Source: Panacagrimonas sp041603235 (GTDB taxonomy: Bacteria > Pseudomonadota > Gammaproteobacteria > Nevskiales > Nevskiaceae). Taken from it: DNA of 64,000 nt. The position numbers and the translations under genes were made by a program. The notes under the pieces were generated by a model that ran no database searches, was not told the DNA's origin, and saw only the letters and a program-made list of their open reading frames with translations. The stretch is taken from NCBI GenBank assembly GCA_041603235.1, contig JBFIES010000006.1, positions 202,045 through 266,044 on the forward strand, in the 5' to 3' direction. This document shows, in pieces, positions 54,688 to 63,310 of the stretch; positions within the stretch are counted from its first letter, which is position 1; every line of letters begins with the position of its first letter.

Positions 54688-54769
54688 CGGCCCGTCTCGT
54701 TTATGCGGGACCTTCGTTTCTTCGATGCGCCCTGCACCTTACTGATCAAGATAATTCAAGAGCGACAAC

Positions 54770-56257
54770 ATGACGAAAATGACCGAAGAGCAGAAAGAAC
54801 TGCTCAGAGATTTGCAAGGATGGGGCGGACCTTCCGAGATGAGCGCTTTTGAAGCGGTCATGTGGCGGGCGGAAATTGATCCCAGCCTGCGCTCCACAAC
54901 AACTTCCGTGATGATCCTGGATCAGGAGCCCGACTGGGAGCGGCTCTATGCGGCTCACCTGTGGTTGGTCCAGGCGGTGCCGAGATTTCGCCAGCGCGTC
55001 GTTGAACCAGCGCTTGGCGTCGGCCCTCCGGTATGGGTGGAGGACCCTGACTTCGACCTCGACTATCACCTGCGCCGCGTGGCTCTGCCCGCGCCGGGCA
55101 CCCAGCGTCAGCTTTTCTCTCTGGCGCAATCCCTGGCGATGACGCCCTTCGACAAAGCGCGCTCACCCTGGGAAGCAACGGTCATCGAAGGGCTCGAAGG
55201 CGGACGCGCCGGCTATGTGCTGAAGCTGCATCATTCCACTTCTGATGGCATGGGCATCATGCAGTTGTTGTCGAGAGTATTCAGCAAGCAGCGTGAACCC
55301 AGCCATCGCCCGCCGCCACCCAAGATCGACAAGTTTGGTCCGCGCCCGCCGTCGGCGCGCTCACTGGCCACCAAACAGCTTCGCAAGTCGCTCTTGTCTG
55401 CGCCGGCCGAGGCTGCAGGGGTGGCTTCCAAGCTCGTCAAGAACATCCGCAAACTCGCACGTGAACCGGACGCCGCAAAAGACAGCATGGAATACCTGTC
55501 TTCTGTCAGGAAGGTTTTGGGCATCAAGCCAGTCAAGGGTTCGGGGCTGTTCAAGCGCCGCAGTCTGTCATGGCGCTTCGATGGTCTCGAGCTGCCTTTG
55601 GCAGATCTCAAGCAAGCCGCGAAGGCCACGGAAGGCACATTGAATGATGTTTTTCTTGCCGCACTGATACGAGGTTTCCGCCTGTACCACGATGAGATGG
55701 GCGTGTCCGTTTCGGAGATGCCGATCGGCTTCCCGATCTCTCTGCGAAAAGAGGGCGATCCCATGGGCGGCAACAAATTTGCCGGCAGCCAGTATGCAGC
55801 GCCGCTGCATGAAACAGATCCGGTTGCACTGGTCCGCAATATCCAGAGATTTGTTCGTGATACGCGAGCAGAGCCGGCGATGGATATCGTCATTCGCCTG
55901 ATGCCGATCATCACGCGGCTGCCGCTCAGTGCCGTCACTGCGCTGACGGGCGAGTTCACCAAGGCCCAGGATGCGCAGATCAGTAACGTCCCCGGATTGT
56001 CCTACCCGGTATACATGGCCGGCGCTGAAATCACCCACATTTATCCCTTCGCACCGGTCCCCGGCTGCGGCATGATGATCGTGTTGCTGACGCACAATGG
56101 ACGCTGCTGCATTGGCGTCAACAGCGACCGTGCCGCAGTAAGCGAGCCGGAACTGCTGATGGAATGCCTTGAAAAAGGCATTGCCGAACTCGTCAGCTAC
56201 GGAAAGCCCAAGAAAAAAGCATCCAAGACCACATCAACACGGAAGTCGTCCAAATGA
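54770..56257 (+). CDS. Wax ester synthase / diacylglycerol acyltransferase (WS/DGAT)
   Basis: 495 residues, typical length. The condensing motif HHSTSDG carries His154, His155 and Asp159. Family marks are ILDQEPDWERLY near residue 49, DYHLRRVALPAPG near 98, and NDVFLAALIRGFR near 290. It joins fatty acyl-CoA to fatty alcohols (wax esters) or diacylglycerol (triacylglycerol), the last step of neutral-lipid storage. It is separated from gpsA by 82 bases and overlaps the lipase gene. Confidence 0.93.
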   Translation: MTKMTEEQKELLRDLQGWGGPSEMSAFEAVMWRAEIDPSLRSTTTSVMILDQEPDWERLYAAHLWLVQAVPRFRQRVVEPALGVGPPVWVEDPDFDLDYHLRRVALPAPGTQRQLFSLAQSLAMTPFDKARSPWEATVIEGLEGGRAGYVLKLHHSTSDGMGIMQLLSRVFSKQREPSHRPPPPKIDKFGPRPPSARSLATKQLRKSLLSAPAEAAGVASKLVKNIRKLAREPDAAKDSMEYLSSVRKVLGIKPVKGSGLFKRRSLSWRFDGLELPLADLKQAAKATEGTLNDVFLAALIRGFRLYHDEMGVSVSEMPIGFPISLRKEGDPMGGNKFAGSQYAAPLHETDPVALVRNIQRFVRDTRAEPAMDIVIRLMPIITRLPLSAVTALTGEFTKAQDAQISNVPGLSYPVYMAGAEITHIYPFAPVPGCGMMIVLLTHNGRCCIGVNSDRAAVSEPELLMECLEKGIAELVSYGKPKKKASKTTSTRKSSK

Positions 56258-57093
56258 ATCGTCAGGAAGGCCGGATCACCGGCGTCAATGGGGTGGAAAT
56301 TTTCTGGCAGAGCTGGACCCCTGGTGCACCGCGTGCCCTGGCTGTTCTGGTTCACGGACTTGGCGAACACAGCGGCCGATATCAGGAAGTCGCGCAGGTT
56401 CTGTGCGAGACGGGTTGCGCGGTCTATGCGATGGATCATCGCGGGCACGGCAAGTCCGGCGGCAAACGTGCACTGGTTGATCGCTTCGCACACGCCGTTT
56501 CCGATATTGATCAGGTCATTGATCTTGCCCAGCGGGAACATTCGGGACTCAAGACATTTCTCATCGGACACAGCATGGGCGGCGCTCTGTCGCTGAGTTA
56601 CACCTTGCGTGATCCGTCCAAGCTCGACGCGCTGATCTTGTCAGGCCCGGCTGTCGCACTTGATGGTGCGCCGCCCCTGATCGGGCCGATCAGCAAGGTG
56701 TTGGGCATGTTCATGCCCAGCCTCGGCATGTTCAGCATTGATCCGTCCAATGTCTCGCGCGATCAGAGCATTGTTGATGACTACGCCAGTGATCCGCTCA
56801 ATGCGCATGGAAAAGTGCCTGCGCGCACGCTCAGCGAGATCGTGAAATTTGTCGAATTTCTGCCTGCGGCCCTGCCTCAGCTGAAGCTGCCGATGCTCAT
56901 AATGCATGGTGAGCAGGACAAGCTTGCCGGCGTTTCCGGCAGCCAGATGGTTGCTGACGGCGCGAGTTCGAAGGACAAGAAACTGATCATCTACAAGGAT
57001 CTGTATCACGAGATTTTCAACGAGCTGCCAGAAGATCGTGCCGTGGTCTTCAAGGACCTGACGAACTGGATTGACCAGAAGCTCGCCGCCTGA
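56254..57093 (+). CDS. Monoacylglycerol-lipase-type alpha/beta hydrolase
   Basis: 279 residues. VLVHGLGEHSGRY near residue 29, MDHRGHGKSGGKR near 60, nucleophile LIGHSMGGALSL near 108, Asp in MHGEQDKLAG near 224, and His in YHEIFNE near 252 form the full MGL set. It should release fatty acid from monoacylglycerol and would mobilise or remodel the lipid made by the operon. The start lies within the WS/DGAT stop (ATGA). Confidence 0.92.
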   Translation: MNRQEGRITGVNGVEIFWQSWTPGAPRALAVLVHGLGEHSGRYQEVAQVLCETGCAVYAMDHRGHGKSGGKRALVDRFAHAVSDIDQVIDLAQREHSGLKTFLIGHSMGGALSLSYTLRDPSKLDALILSGPAVALDGAPPLIGPISKVLGMFMPSLGMFSIDPSNVSRDQSIVDDYASDPLNAHGKVPARTLSEIVKFVEFLPAALPQLKLPMLIMHGEQDKLAGVSGSQMVADGASSKDKKLIIYKDLYHEIFNELPEDRAVVFKDLTNWIDQKLAA

Positions 57094-57117
57094 CACGACA
57101 GTTCCTGAATAGACAAA

Positions 57118-57137
57118 GGGGCTGCAAATGCAGCCCC
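57118..57137 (+). terminator. Hairpin at the end of the lipid operon
   Basis: GGGGCTGC at 57118-57125 pairs perfectly with GCAGCCCC at 57130-57137 around AAAT, 25 bases after the lipase stop. No T-run follows. It also makes an ATG at 57128 an unlikely start for the next gene. Confidence 0.6.
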
Positions 57138-57196
57138 ATACCGTTGATTGCTGCGCAGCCTGCATGCGCGGCTGCTTCAATTTTCTGGAGGCTGAG

Positions 57197-57700
57197 TTGA
57201 AAGACATTCTCGAAATGGGATTGCGGGCTGGCGAACTGCTCAAGGCGCGAAAGGAAAAGATCGCAATTGCTGAAACATCGGCGGGCGGGCTGATTTCGGC
57301 GAGCCTGCTGGCCGTGCCCGGAGCGTCAAACTATTTCGCCGGCGGCGCCATCACCTACTCGCTGCGCTCGATCAAGGGGCTGGTTGGAATCACACGCGAA
57401 GAGATGGAGGCCAGGAGCATCCGCTCCAGTTCAGAGCCCTATGCGCAGTGGTTGGCACAGGCAGTACGCGAACGTCATGGCGATGTGACCTGGGCACTGT
57501 CTGAAACCGGCGCGGCGGGGCCCAGTGGCAATCGTTACGGTGATCCAGCCGGGCATACCTGTATGGCGGTATGCGGTCCGGTCGAGCGGGTGCGAACGCT
57601 CCGGACCCAGGACGACGATCGGGTGGCCAACATGTGGGCGTTCGCGCAAGCCACATTGGAGCTGTTGGTAGAGGCGCTTGAGGCAGCGCCGCCGAAGTAG
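57197..57700 (+). CDS. pncC: CinA C-terminal-type nicotinamide-nucleotide amidohydrolase
   Basis: 167 residues from a TTG at 57197 with GGAGG nine bases before it; this gives the usual PncC length. Marks are IAETSAGGLISASLLAVPGAS near residue 23 and WALSETGAAGPSG near 103. PncC deamidates NMN to nicotinate mononucleotide in pyridine-nucleotide recycling. In this copy the TxGxAGP-type motif is ETGAAGP, and the serine region reads TSAGGLI rather than the common SCTGG, so activity may differ. Confidence 0.85.
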   Translation: MKDILEMGLRAGELLKARKEKIAIAETSAGGLISASLLAVPGASNYFAGGAITYSLRSIKGLVGITREEMEARSIRSSSEPYAQWLAQAVRERHGDVTWALSETGAAGPSGNRYGDPAGHTCMAVCGPVERVRTLRTQDDDRVANMWAFAQATLELLVEALEAAPPK

Positions 57701-57898
57701 GCGGAGGGCCGCGTTTTTCAGCAAAGAGCCTCTGAATTGATCTCGGCGTGCAAATTATGGCACTCGGTGCCACAATGCGCCCGGCCTCGGCTTTATTCCA
57801 TTCCAATATCACGGGAGCCGAGGGTTTCGGCGCTTTGCTGGCAGGGACGCAAATAGGCCCTGTGCCGGATGGAGCGCCTCATCGAGGAGGACTTCAAA

Positions 57899-58669
57899 AT
57901 GCAGACGCAAAAATTTGACGGACAGTACGGGAGCTGGAAGTTCCTGGCCTGGACCGGGCCGATTTTCTTCATTGGTTTCTTTTGCATGTGGGGCCTGCTG
58001 GCGGATAACTTCCCGCCGATGGCGGCATCGACTCCGGCTGAGGAGATGTGGCAGCACTACAAGGACGGGCAATTCAACATCATGCTGGGCATGTCCCTTT
58101 GCATGGTGCTGGGCGCTTGTTACATGACTTTTGGTGCTGCGGTTTCCCGCGTCATGCGGCGCATAGAAGGGCCTGACGGCATGTGGGCGAATCTGGAAAT
58201 GATGGGTGCCACCATCACCTATTGCCCGATCGTCGTGGCCTGCGGCATCTGGCTGACCTGCGCAATGCAGGTTGACCTGCTGAGTCCTGCCGCCGTGCAG
58301 ACCATGTACTACGTGGGCTGGATGATCATCGACCTGGCCTACATGGTGACCAGCTTCCAGATCATCGCTGCCGCGGTCGTCTTCCTGAAAGACAAGCGTG
58401 AAAAGAAGCTGGTGCCAAGCTGGGTCAGCTGGTGGGGTTTCGTGACAGTGGCGTCCTTCTTCCCGGTCAGCCTGGTGCCGTTCTTCAAGGATGGCCCCTT
58501 TGCCTTCCACGGCATGTTCAACTTCTGGATTGCTTTCCCAACGTGGTATGTCTGGATCGTGTCGATGTCGATCTTCATCATCAAGGCGGTCAATCGCATC
58601 GAGATTGAAGACGGCGCGGCTGAAGCCAAGGGCGTCTCGGTCCGCGGTGCGACCGTAGGCGTGCGCTGA
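57899..58669 (+). CDS. Six-helix membrane protein of unknown function next to oxidase-like subunits
   Basis: 256 residues from the ATG at 57899 (GAGGAGG upstream). About six membrane segments are visible, including FLAWTGPIFFIGFFCMWGLL, NIMLGMSLCMVLGACYMTFG and WIAFPTWYVWIVSMSIFII. No family is recognised and no heme-ligand pattern is obvious. It is 15 bases upstream of the subunit III-like gene and likely forms a complex with it. Confidence 0.78.
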   Translation: MQTQKFDGQYGSWKFLAWTGPIFFIGFFCMWGLLADNFPPMAASTPAEEMWQHYKDGQFNIMLGMSLCMVLGACYMTFGAAVSRVMRRIEGPDGMWANLEMMGATITYCPIVVACGIWLTCAMQVDLLSPAAVQTMYYVGWMIIDLAYMVTSFQIIAAAVVFLKDKREKKLVPSWVSWWGFVTVASFFPVSLVPFFKDGPFAFHGMFNFWIAFPTWYVWIVSMSIFIIKAVNRIEIEDGAAEAKGVSVRGATVGVR

Positions 58670-58684
58670 TTTTTCGCGTAGTCC

Positions 58685-59269
58685 ATGCAGGCTGCAGCCA
58701 AAGGTAACAAGCCCACCCAGCGCCTTCCCGGAGTGGAAGGCGTCTGGGTGTTTATTGGTGCCGACATGTTTTTCTTCGCGGTGCTGTTTGTCTCGTTCAT
58801 GCTTGAACGCTTCAAGAGTCCCGAGATCTTCGAAGTTGCGAGACGCACGCTGGACCCCAATTTCGGCGGCATCAATACCCTGATTCTGCTGACCAGTTCG
58901 TGGTTTGTGGTGCTTGCTGTAGAGGCGGCCAAGAAAGATCAGCTATCGCAGATTCCTGCTTGGTTGTTTGCCGGTTTTGGTTGCGGCGTCGCTTTCGGCA
59001 TATCCAAGGCATTTGAATACGGGGCCAAGTTGAGTGCGGGAATTACGCCAGCGACCAACGATTTCTATATGTTCTATTACGTGCTGACAGGCTTTCACCT
59101 GTTGCACGTCACCGCTGGCTCCATTCTTCTGCTGATTCTCTGGAATCAGGCGCGTCAGCGAAAATTTTCCAGCGGCAACATGGTCGTTCTTGAGTGCGGC
59201 GCGACCTACTGGCACATGGTGGATCTGTTGTGGATCGTGCTGTTCCCGCTGCTCTATCTGATGCGCTGA
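58685..59269 (+). CDS. Cytochrome c oxidase subunit III / NorE-like protein
   Basis: 194 residues with five membrane segments. GVEGVWVFIGADMFFFAVLF near residue 16 and FHLLHVTAGSILLL near 138, followed by CGATYWHMVDLLWIVLFPLLYL at the end, are the subunit III/NorE signatures. No catalytic subunits I or II are in the neighbourhood, so it is an accessory or orphan subunit. Confidence 0.9.
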   Translation: MQAAAKGNKPTQRLPGVEGVWVFIGADMFFFAVLFVSFMLERFKSPEIFEVARRTLDPNFGGINTLILLTSSWFVVLAVEAAKKDQLSQIPAWLFAGFGCGVAFGISKAFEYGAKLSAGITPATNDFYMFYYVLTGFHLLHVTAGSILLLILWNQARQRKFSSGNMVVLECGATYWHMVDLLWIVLFPLLYLMR

Positions 59270-59272
59270 ACC

Positions 59273-59551
59273 ATGGAACTGTTCAAACGCTCTTCTTCTC
59301 TGGTGTGGATGGCGCTGATGCTGGCGACCATCGCCACGACCTGGTGGCTATCAAAAGATATTGTGGCAGCGCGTGTTGCCACCGTTGCTACCTTCCTGAT
59401 TGCCGCGTTCAAGGTGCGCATGGTGCTGCTCTACTTCATGGAGCTCAAACATGCACCGCCGGTTGTGAGATGGATTTTTGAGGCCTGGGTGCTGGTTGCT
59501 ACCGGCGCAGTGATCGGCATCTATTTGCAGACCGCTCTGGCCGGTAGCTAA
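59273..59551 (+). CDS. Cytochrome oxidase subunit IV / NorF-like small membrane protein
   Basis: 92 residues, three membrane segments. RVATVATFLIAAFKVRMVLLYFMELKHAP is the prokaryotic subunit IV (NorF-like) core, of which RMVLLYFMELKHAP is the clearest part. It lies 3 bases after the subunit III-like gene and probably pairs with it. Confidence 0.88.
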   Translation: MELFKRSSSLVWMALMLATIATTWWLSKDIVAARVATVATFLIAAFKVRMVLLYFMELKHAPPVVRWIFEAWVLVATGAVIGIYLQTALAGS

Positions 59552-59608
59552 CTCTAGCTGCTGCACCGCGATTCGCGACCGGCTGAAAGGCCAGAAGGGA
59601 AGGGCCGA

Positions 59609-60679
59609 TCAGGGGCTGCGCGCCACTCTGAAACCCAAGGCGTCACTGACGCTCTCGGCTTCATCGGCATCACGCGAGGCCGAGCGCATGCTGCGCGGAT
59701 TATTGCCCCACCCACCGCCACGATTCACGCGCTTGTGGCAATCCGGGCCGGTATCCCAGGCGCGACTGTCCGCAGGCGCTCCCGTGTAATCAGAGTGCCA
59801 GCAGTCCTGGACCCATTCCCAGACGTTGCCGCTCAGATCGTGAAACCCCCAGCGACTGGGCTTGAACGACCCTACGGGCGCGGTCGTTGCGTAGCCATCA
59901 TCGCATTCAGAGCTCCAGTGCCAATTCGGATGCAGCGCCAGCCCGGTGCGATCAAACACATTAGCCAGGCTGCAGACCCAGACCGAACCGTCGCCCCAGC
60001 TGTATCGCGTGCTGGTTCCGGCGCGAGCGGCGTATTCCCACTCGGCTTCCGTCGGCAAGCGATATTTATGCCCGGTTTTTCGGCTAAGCCATGCGACATA
60101 TTGCTGGGCATCTACCCAATTGACGTTAATGACCGGCCGACGGCCGCGGCCCCAGCCTTCGTCATCGACCTTGCGCAGGCAGCCGCGCGCAGCATGACAG
60201 GCGTCCCATTCGTCAAAGGTCACCTCGTACTTGCCCAAGGCAAATTCAGCGACGCGCACGGTTCGCACCGGCTGTTCGTAGAGCGTTCCGGTATTGCCCT
60301 GCTCGCCCATCAGGAAGCGCCCGCCCTTGAGGCGAATCATTTCAGGTGTATCGGCACAATCTCGCCACGCGACGGGTCCCTTGTTGGCAGAGACCTTGAT
60401 GGGCGGTGGCGGCGGGCAGTCTTTGCTGCCGCTGCGAGCTGCTGTTTGCCCAGCAGTGCGTGCGGGCGCTGCAGAGGCATCGTCTACCGCAGATTGCGTC
60501 CATCCGCTGCTGGCAGCACCGAGCAACAGTAGCCCTGCCAAGCCAGGCAATAGCCTGGATTTTCTGCAGTCAGGCCCGCCACTGCCGGACCTGACTGCGC
60601 TGTGTTCAGGCTTCAGGTACTGCGCTGTGCTTTCGAGGCCGCTGTTGCCTTGGTGCTTGCTTCTTTGATTTTGCGCCAT
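59609..60679 (-). CDS. Exported SUMF1/FGE-fold protein without catalytic cysteine
   Basis: About 356 residues if started at 60679; the true start is probably further in, because this one overlaps the SDR gene by 67 bases. A signal-like hydrophobic stretch (LLPGLAGLLLLGAASSGWTQ) lies near residues 43-62. The SUMF1 domain spans MIRLKGGRFLMGEQGN to GFRVARSP, with LPTEAEWEYAARAG and SGNVWEWVQDCW. The region holding the catalytic cysteine in formylglycine-generating enzymes reads GGGWGNNPRSMRSASR, with no cysteine, so sulfatase activation is unlikely. Confidence 0.82.
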   Translation of the reverse strand: MAQNQRSKHQGNSGLESTAQYLKPEHSAVRSGSGGPDCRKSRLLPGLAGLLLLGAASSGWTQSAVDDASAAPARTAGQTAARSGSKDCPPPPPIKVSANKGPVAWRDCADTPEMIRLKGGRFLMGEQGNTGTLYEQPVRTVRVAEFALGKYEVTFDEWDACHAARGCLRKVDDEGWGRGRRPVINVNWVDAQQYVAWLSRKTGHKYRLPTEAEWEYAARAGTSTRYSWGDGSVWVCSLANVFDRTGLALHPNWHWSSECDDGYATTAPVGSFKPSRWGFHDLSGNVWEWVQDCWHSDYTGAPADSRAWDTGPDCHKRVNRGGGWGNNPRSMRSASRDADEAESVSDALGFRVARSP

Positions 60680-61506
60680 GCGTCGTCGGAGAGTTTGGTC
60701 AGGCCGGCAAAAGTGGAAGGCGCCGCCAGATGATGACCTCCGTCAATGCAAATGGTTTCACCGGTAATGTAATCAGCGCCATCACCCAGCAACAAAATCA
60801 TGAGGTTGGCCAGTTCCTGTACCTCACCATAGCGTCCCATCGGGACTTCATCTGCCTGGGTGGCGCCTACTTTAGCGTCGTCTGTCGGTGACAGCATCTC
60901 CCAGGCGTAATCAGTGGGGAATGGCCCTGGTGCCACTGCATTGAGACGGATGCCGTACTTGGCCCACTCAACAGCCAGAGACATGGTCATGGCATTGACC
61001 GCCGCCTTGGCCATTGCCGACGGAACAACAAAGGCCGAACCGGTCCATATCCAGGTCACCAGCGTGGAGACCACCGAGCCCTTCAGGCCTTGATCAATCC
61101 AGCGTTTGGCGCAGGCTTGCGTGGTAAGAAAGGCGCCGCCCATCACTGTGGAAGTGATCGCTTCAAAACCACGCGGACTGAGATCCTTGGTCGGCGCGAT
61201 GAAGTTGGCAGCCGCATTGTTGATCAGCCCGGTCAGAGGGCCATACTGGGTGAAGATTTCCTCTACCGCGGCATCCACGAGTTCGGCTTTACGGATGTCG
61301 ACGGCCTGAACATGCGCATGTTCTGCGCCGCAGGCCTGATTAATTTCGTCGGCAGCGCTCTTCAGCACCTCAAGGCGACGGCCCCAGAGATGTACATGGG
61401 CGCCATGCTGGGCAAGATAGCCTGCGACACCCTTGCCAAGCCCGGTTCCTCCGCCTGTCACCAGAATGCGTTTGCCAGCAAGAGCGTCGGCTGAATAGAT
61501 GGTCAT
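60613..61506 (-). CDS. SDR-type 2,4-dienoyl-CoA reductase (DECR-like)
   Basis: 297 residues. Rossmann motif ILVTGGGTGLGKG near residue 14; NNAAANFIAPTKDLSPRGF near 96 is characteristic of DECR. Instead of Tyr-x3-Lys it has FVVPSAMAKAAVNAM (Ser-x3-Lys), as in mitochondrial DECR1. PGPFPT follows near residue 192. It would reduce 2,4-dienoyl-CoA with NADPH, the partner step to the dienoyl-CoA isomerase at 45284. Operator B lies 41 bases upstream of the start. Confidence 0.87.
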   Translation of the reverse strand: MTIYSADALAGKRILVTGGGTGLGKGVAGYLAQHGAHVHLWGRRLEVLKSAADEINQACGAEHAHVQAVDIRKAELVDAAVEEIFTQYGPLTGLINNAAANFIAPTKDLSPRGFEAITSTVMGGAFLTTQACAKRWIDQGLKGSVVSTLVTWIWTGSAFVVPSAMAKAAVNAMTMSLAVEWAKYGIRLNAVAPGPFPTDYAWEMLSPTDDAKVGATQADEVPMGRYGEVQELANLMILLLGDGADYITGETICIDGGHHLAAPSTFAGLTKLSDDAWRKIKEASTKATAASKAQRST

Positions 61507-61546
61507 GATCGGCTGTCCTCAAGGTGGGCGCGCAGGCCCGTTTATT

Positions 61547-61564
61547 TAGTACGGAACCATACGA
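61547..61564. promoter_or_regulatory. Palindromic operator B (TAGTACGG-AA-CCATACGA)
   Basis: It matches the perfect site at 49380-49399 at 14 of the 16 arm positions (one mismatch per arm). It is 41 bases before the DECR-like start. Confidence 0.7.
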
Positions 61565-61916
61565 TAGAACAGTGCGGCTTTCAACGCTATGAGATGTGTG
61601 AGCGATTGCTGCCAGTCCTCCCAGACCTTTGCCCGCGCCTGATTCGGGAGGCAAAAACGCAATTGCCCGTCATGCGGTCGGATTGGGTGATTTCGCTAGT
61701 TCAATGAGGCACTGACGGCGGTCTCAGGCGCATCCGAGCTATCAGTCCATCTGGTTCCGAAGCCGCAGGCACAACCTGCTCTTGATGGAGGAGGTGGCGA
61801 ACAAGCACCGTGCTGGAGTTGAATTCGCTTCGATGAAGTTCCGCGCTGCTAGTTTGGCTGTCTCGGCTTTTTCTTCCGTGAATTGCAGTGTATTCCCTGC
61901 AAGTCTTTACACAAGT

Positions 61917-61934
61917 TAGTAATGTACCGTACTA
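61917..61934. promoter_or_regulatory. Palindromic operator C (TAGTAATG-TA-CCGTACTA)
   Basis: It matches operator A at 13 of 16 arm positions. It ends 28 bases before the acyl-CoA dehydrogenase ATG at 61963 and lies within the region that a longer frame would translate, which supports the chosen start. Confidence 0.62.
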
Positions 61935-61962
61935 TTATTCGCATCTGTCCGAGGAGCGGTCC

Positions 61963-63156
61963 ATGTTTGAGCGACGCCTGTTTTCTGAAGAGCACGAAAT
62001 GTTTCGTGATTCTGTCCGCAAGTTCATCGACAAGGAAATTGCGCCCTTTCATGAGCAGTGGGAGAAGGACAAGTGCGTGCCCCGCGAACTCTGGCTCAAG
62101 GCGGGTGAGGCAGGCTTGCTGTGCTGCACGGTTCCCGAAGAGTACGGTGGCCTGGGGCTGGATTATCTGTTCGATGTGGTCGTTTTCGAGGAAATCGCAC
62201 GAGGCGGCTTCACCGGTCCCGGTTTCCTGATCCACTGCGATCTGGTTGCGACCTACATCAAGTCCTTCGGCACTGATGAGCAGAAGAAGCAGTGGCTGCC
62301 CAAGATGGTGTCGGGCGAGGCCATCGGCTCATTGGGCATGACCGAGCCCCATGCCGGCTCCGACCTCAAGGCGATCAAGACCAAAGCCGTTCGCGACGGT
62401 GACGACTTCATCATCAATGGCCAGAAGGTCTTTATCTCCAACGGCCAGATGTGTGATGTGCTGGTTCTGGCGACCAAGACCGATTCAGAGCAGGGCGCCA
62501 ATGGCGTCACCCTGTTCCTCGTGGACACCTCATTGCCCGGCTTCCATCGCGGCAAAAATCTCGAAAAGCTTGGAATGAAGGGGCAGGACACGTCCGAACT
62601 CTTCTTCGAAGACCTGCGTGTCCCGGCCAGCGCGATGCTCGGCAAAGAAGGCGAAGGCTTCAAAATCATGATGACCAAGCTGGCGCAGGAAAGGCTGGCT
62701 CAGGCCATTCGCTCGGCAACGGTGGCCGAAACAGTGATCGAATGGACGGTTGATTACACCGCACAGCGAAAGGCCTTCGGAAAGACCATCGCCGACTTCC
62801 AGAACACGCAGTTCAAGATGGCCGAACTCAAGACCGAAGCCGTCATTGGTCGCGTCTTCACGGATGCCTGCATCGAAAAATTCATGAAAGGCGAGCTGAC
62901 GGAAATCGATGCCGCCATGGCCAAGATGTGGCTCTCTGAGTTGCACTGCAAGGTGGTGGACCAGTGTCTGCAGCTGTTTGGCGGCTGGGGATACATGTGG
63001 GAGTACCCGATCTCACGTGCTTACGCAGATGCGCGCATCGTGAAGATTGCCGGCGGCTCCATTGAAATCATGAAACACATCATCGGCCGGGCCATCTACC
63101 GGGAAGCGGCAGGAGGTTCCAACGTTCGCTCGATGGGCAATGGAAAGGCGGCCTGA
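61963..63156 (+). CDS. Acyl-CoA dehydrogenase 3
   Basis: 397 residues from ATG 61963, with GAGGAG upstream. It starts MFERRLFSEEHEMFRDSVRK. GSLGMTEPHAGSDLKAIKT near residue 125 is the FAD/substrate motif, KAFGKTIADFQNTQFKMAELK near 270 follows, and the C-terminal LFGGWGYMWEYPISRAYADAR precedes IAGGSIEIMKHIIG with the base Glu. It is closely related in layout to the gene at 38690. Operator C and the downstream AlkB-like gene suggest joint use in alkane or fatty-acid breakdown. Confidence 0.94.
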   Translation: MFERRLFSEEHEMFRDSVRKFIDKEIAPFHEQWEKDKCVPRELWLKAGEAGLLCCTVPEEYGGLGLDYLFDVVVFEEIARGGFTGPGFLIHCDLVATYIKSFGTDEQKKQWLPKMVSGEAIGSLGMTEPHAGSDLKAIKTKAVRDGDDFIINGQKVFISNGQMCDVLVLATKTDSEQGANGVTLFLVDTSLPGFHRGKNLEKLGMKGQDTSELFFEDLRVPASAMLGKEGEGFKIMMTKLAQERLAQAIRSATVAETVIEWTVDYTAQRKAFGKTIADFQNTQFKMAELKTEAVIGRVFTDACIEKFMKGELTEIDAAMAKMWLSELHCKVVDQCLQLFGGWGYMWEYPISRAYADARIVKIAGGSIEIMKHIIGRAIYREAAGGSNVRSMGNGKAA

Positions 63157-63212
63157 GTGAACGATTTCTAGACTGAAATTCAAGCAGGTTCGGGGTAAGC
63201 TGCCCACATAAG

Positions 63213-63230
63213 AAGGACGGCACCCTATTA
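63213..63230. promoter_or_regulatory. Weak operator-like site D upstream of the AlkB-like gene
   Basis: AAGGACGG-CA-CCCTATTA matches operator A at 11 of 16 arm positions, with the same CA centre, 80 bases before the ATG at 63311. This may be chance. Confidence 0.3.
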
Positions 63231-63310
63231 GTTTTGGCGGTCATGCCCGCATGTGGTGAACCTCATCGACAAACGCCGTGAAATCGGCGGAAGCTGGACG
63301 GAGAAGAGAC

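Larger units (their letters stand above)
61507..61962. promoter_or_regulatory. Divergent promoter region between DECR-like and acyl-CoA dehydrogenase genes
   Basis: 456 bases without a gene I can support. Both ends carry copies of the palindromic operator (61547-61564 and 61917-61934), each placed to control the gene that starts nearby. The middle part has no structure I could recognise. Confidence 0.6.

Noticed and set aside
57128..57196. ATG start for pncC at 57128
   Set aside because: It falls in the loop and stem of the hairpin at 57118-57137 and gives a non-homologous N-terminus; the TTG at 57197 has GGAGG and the family length.
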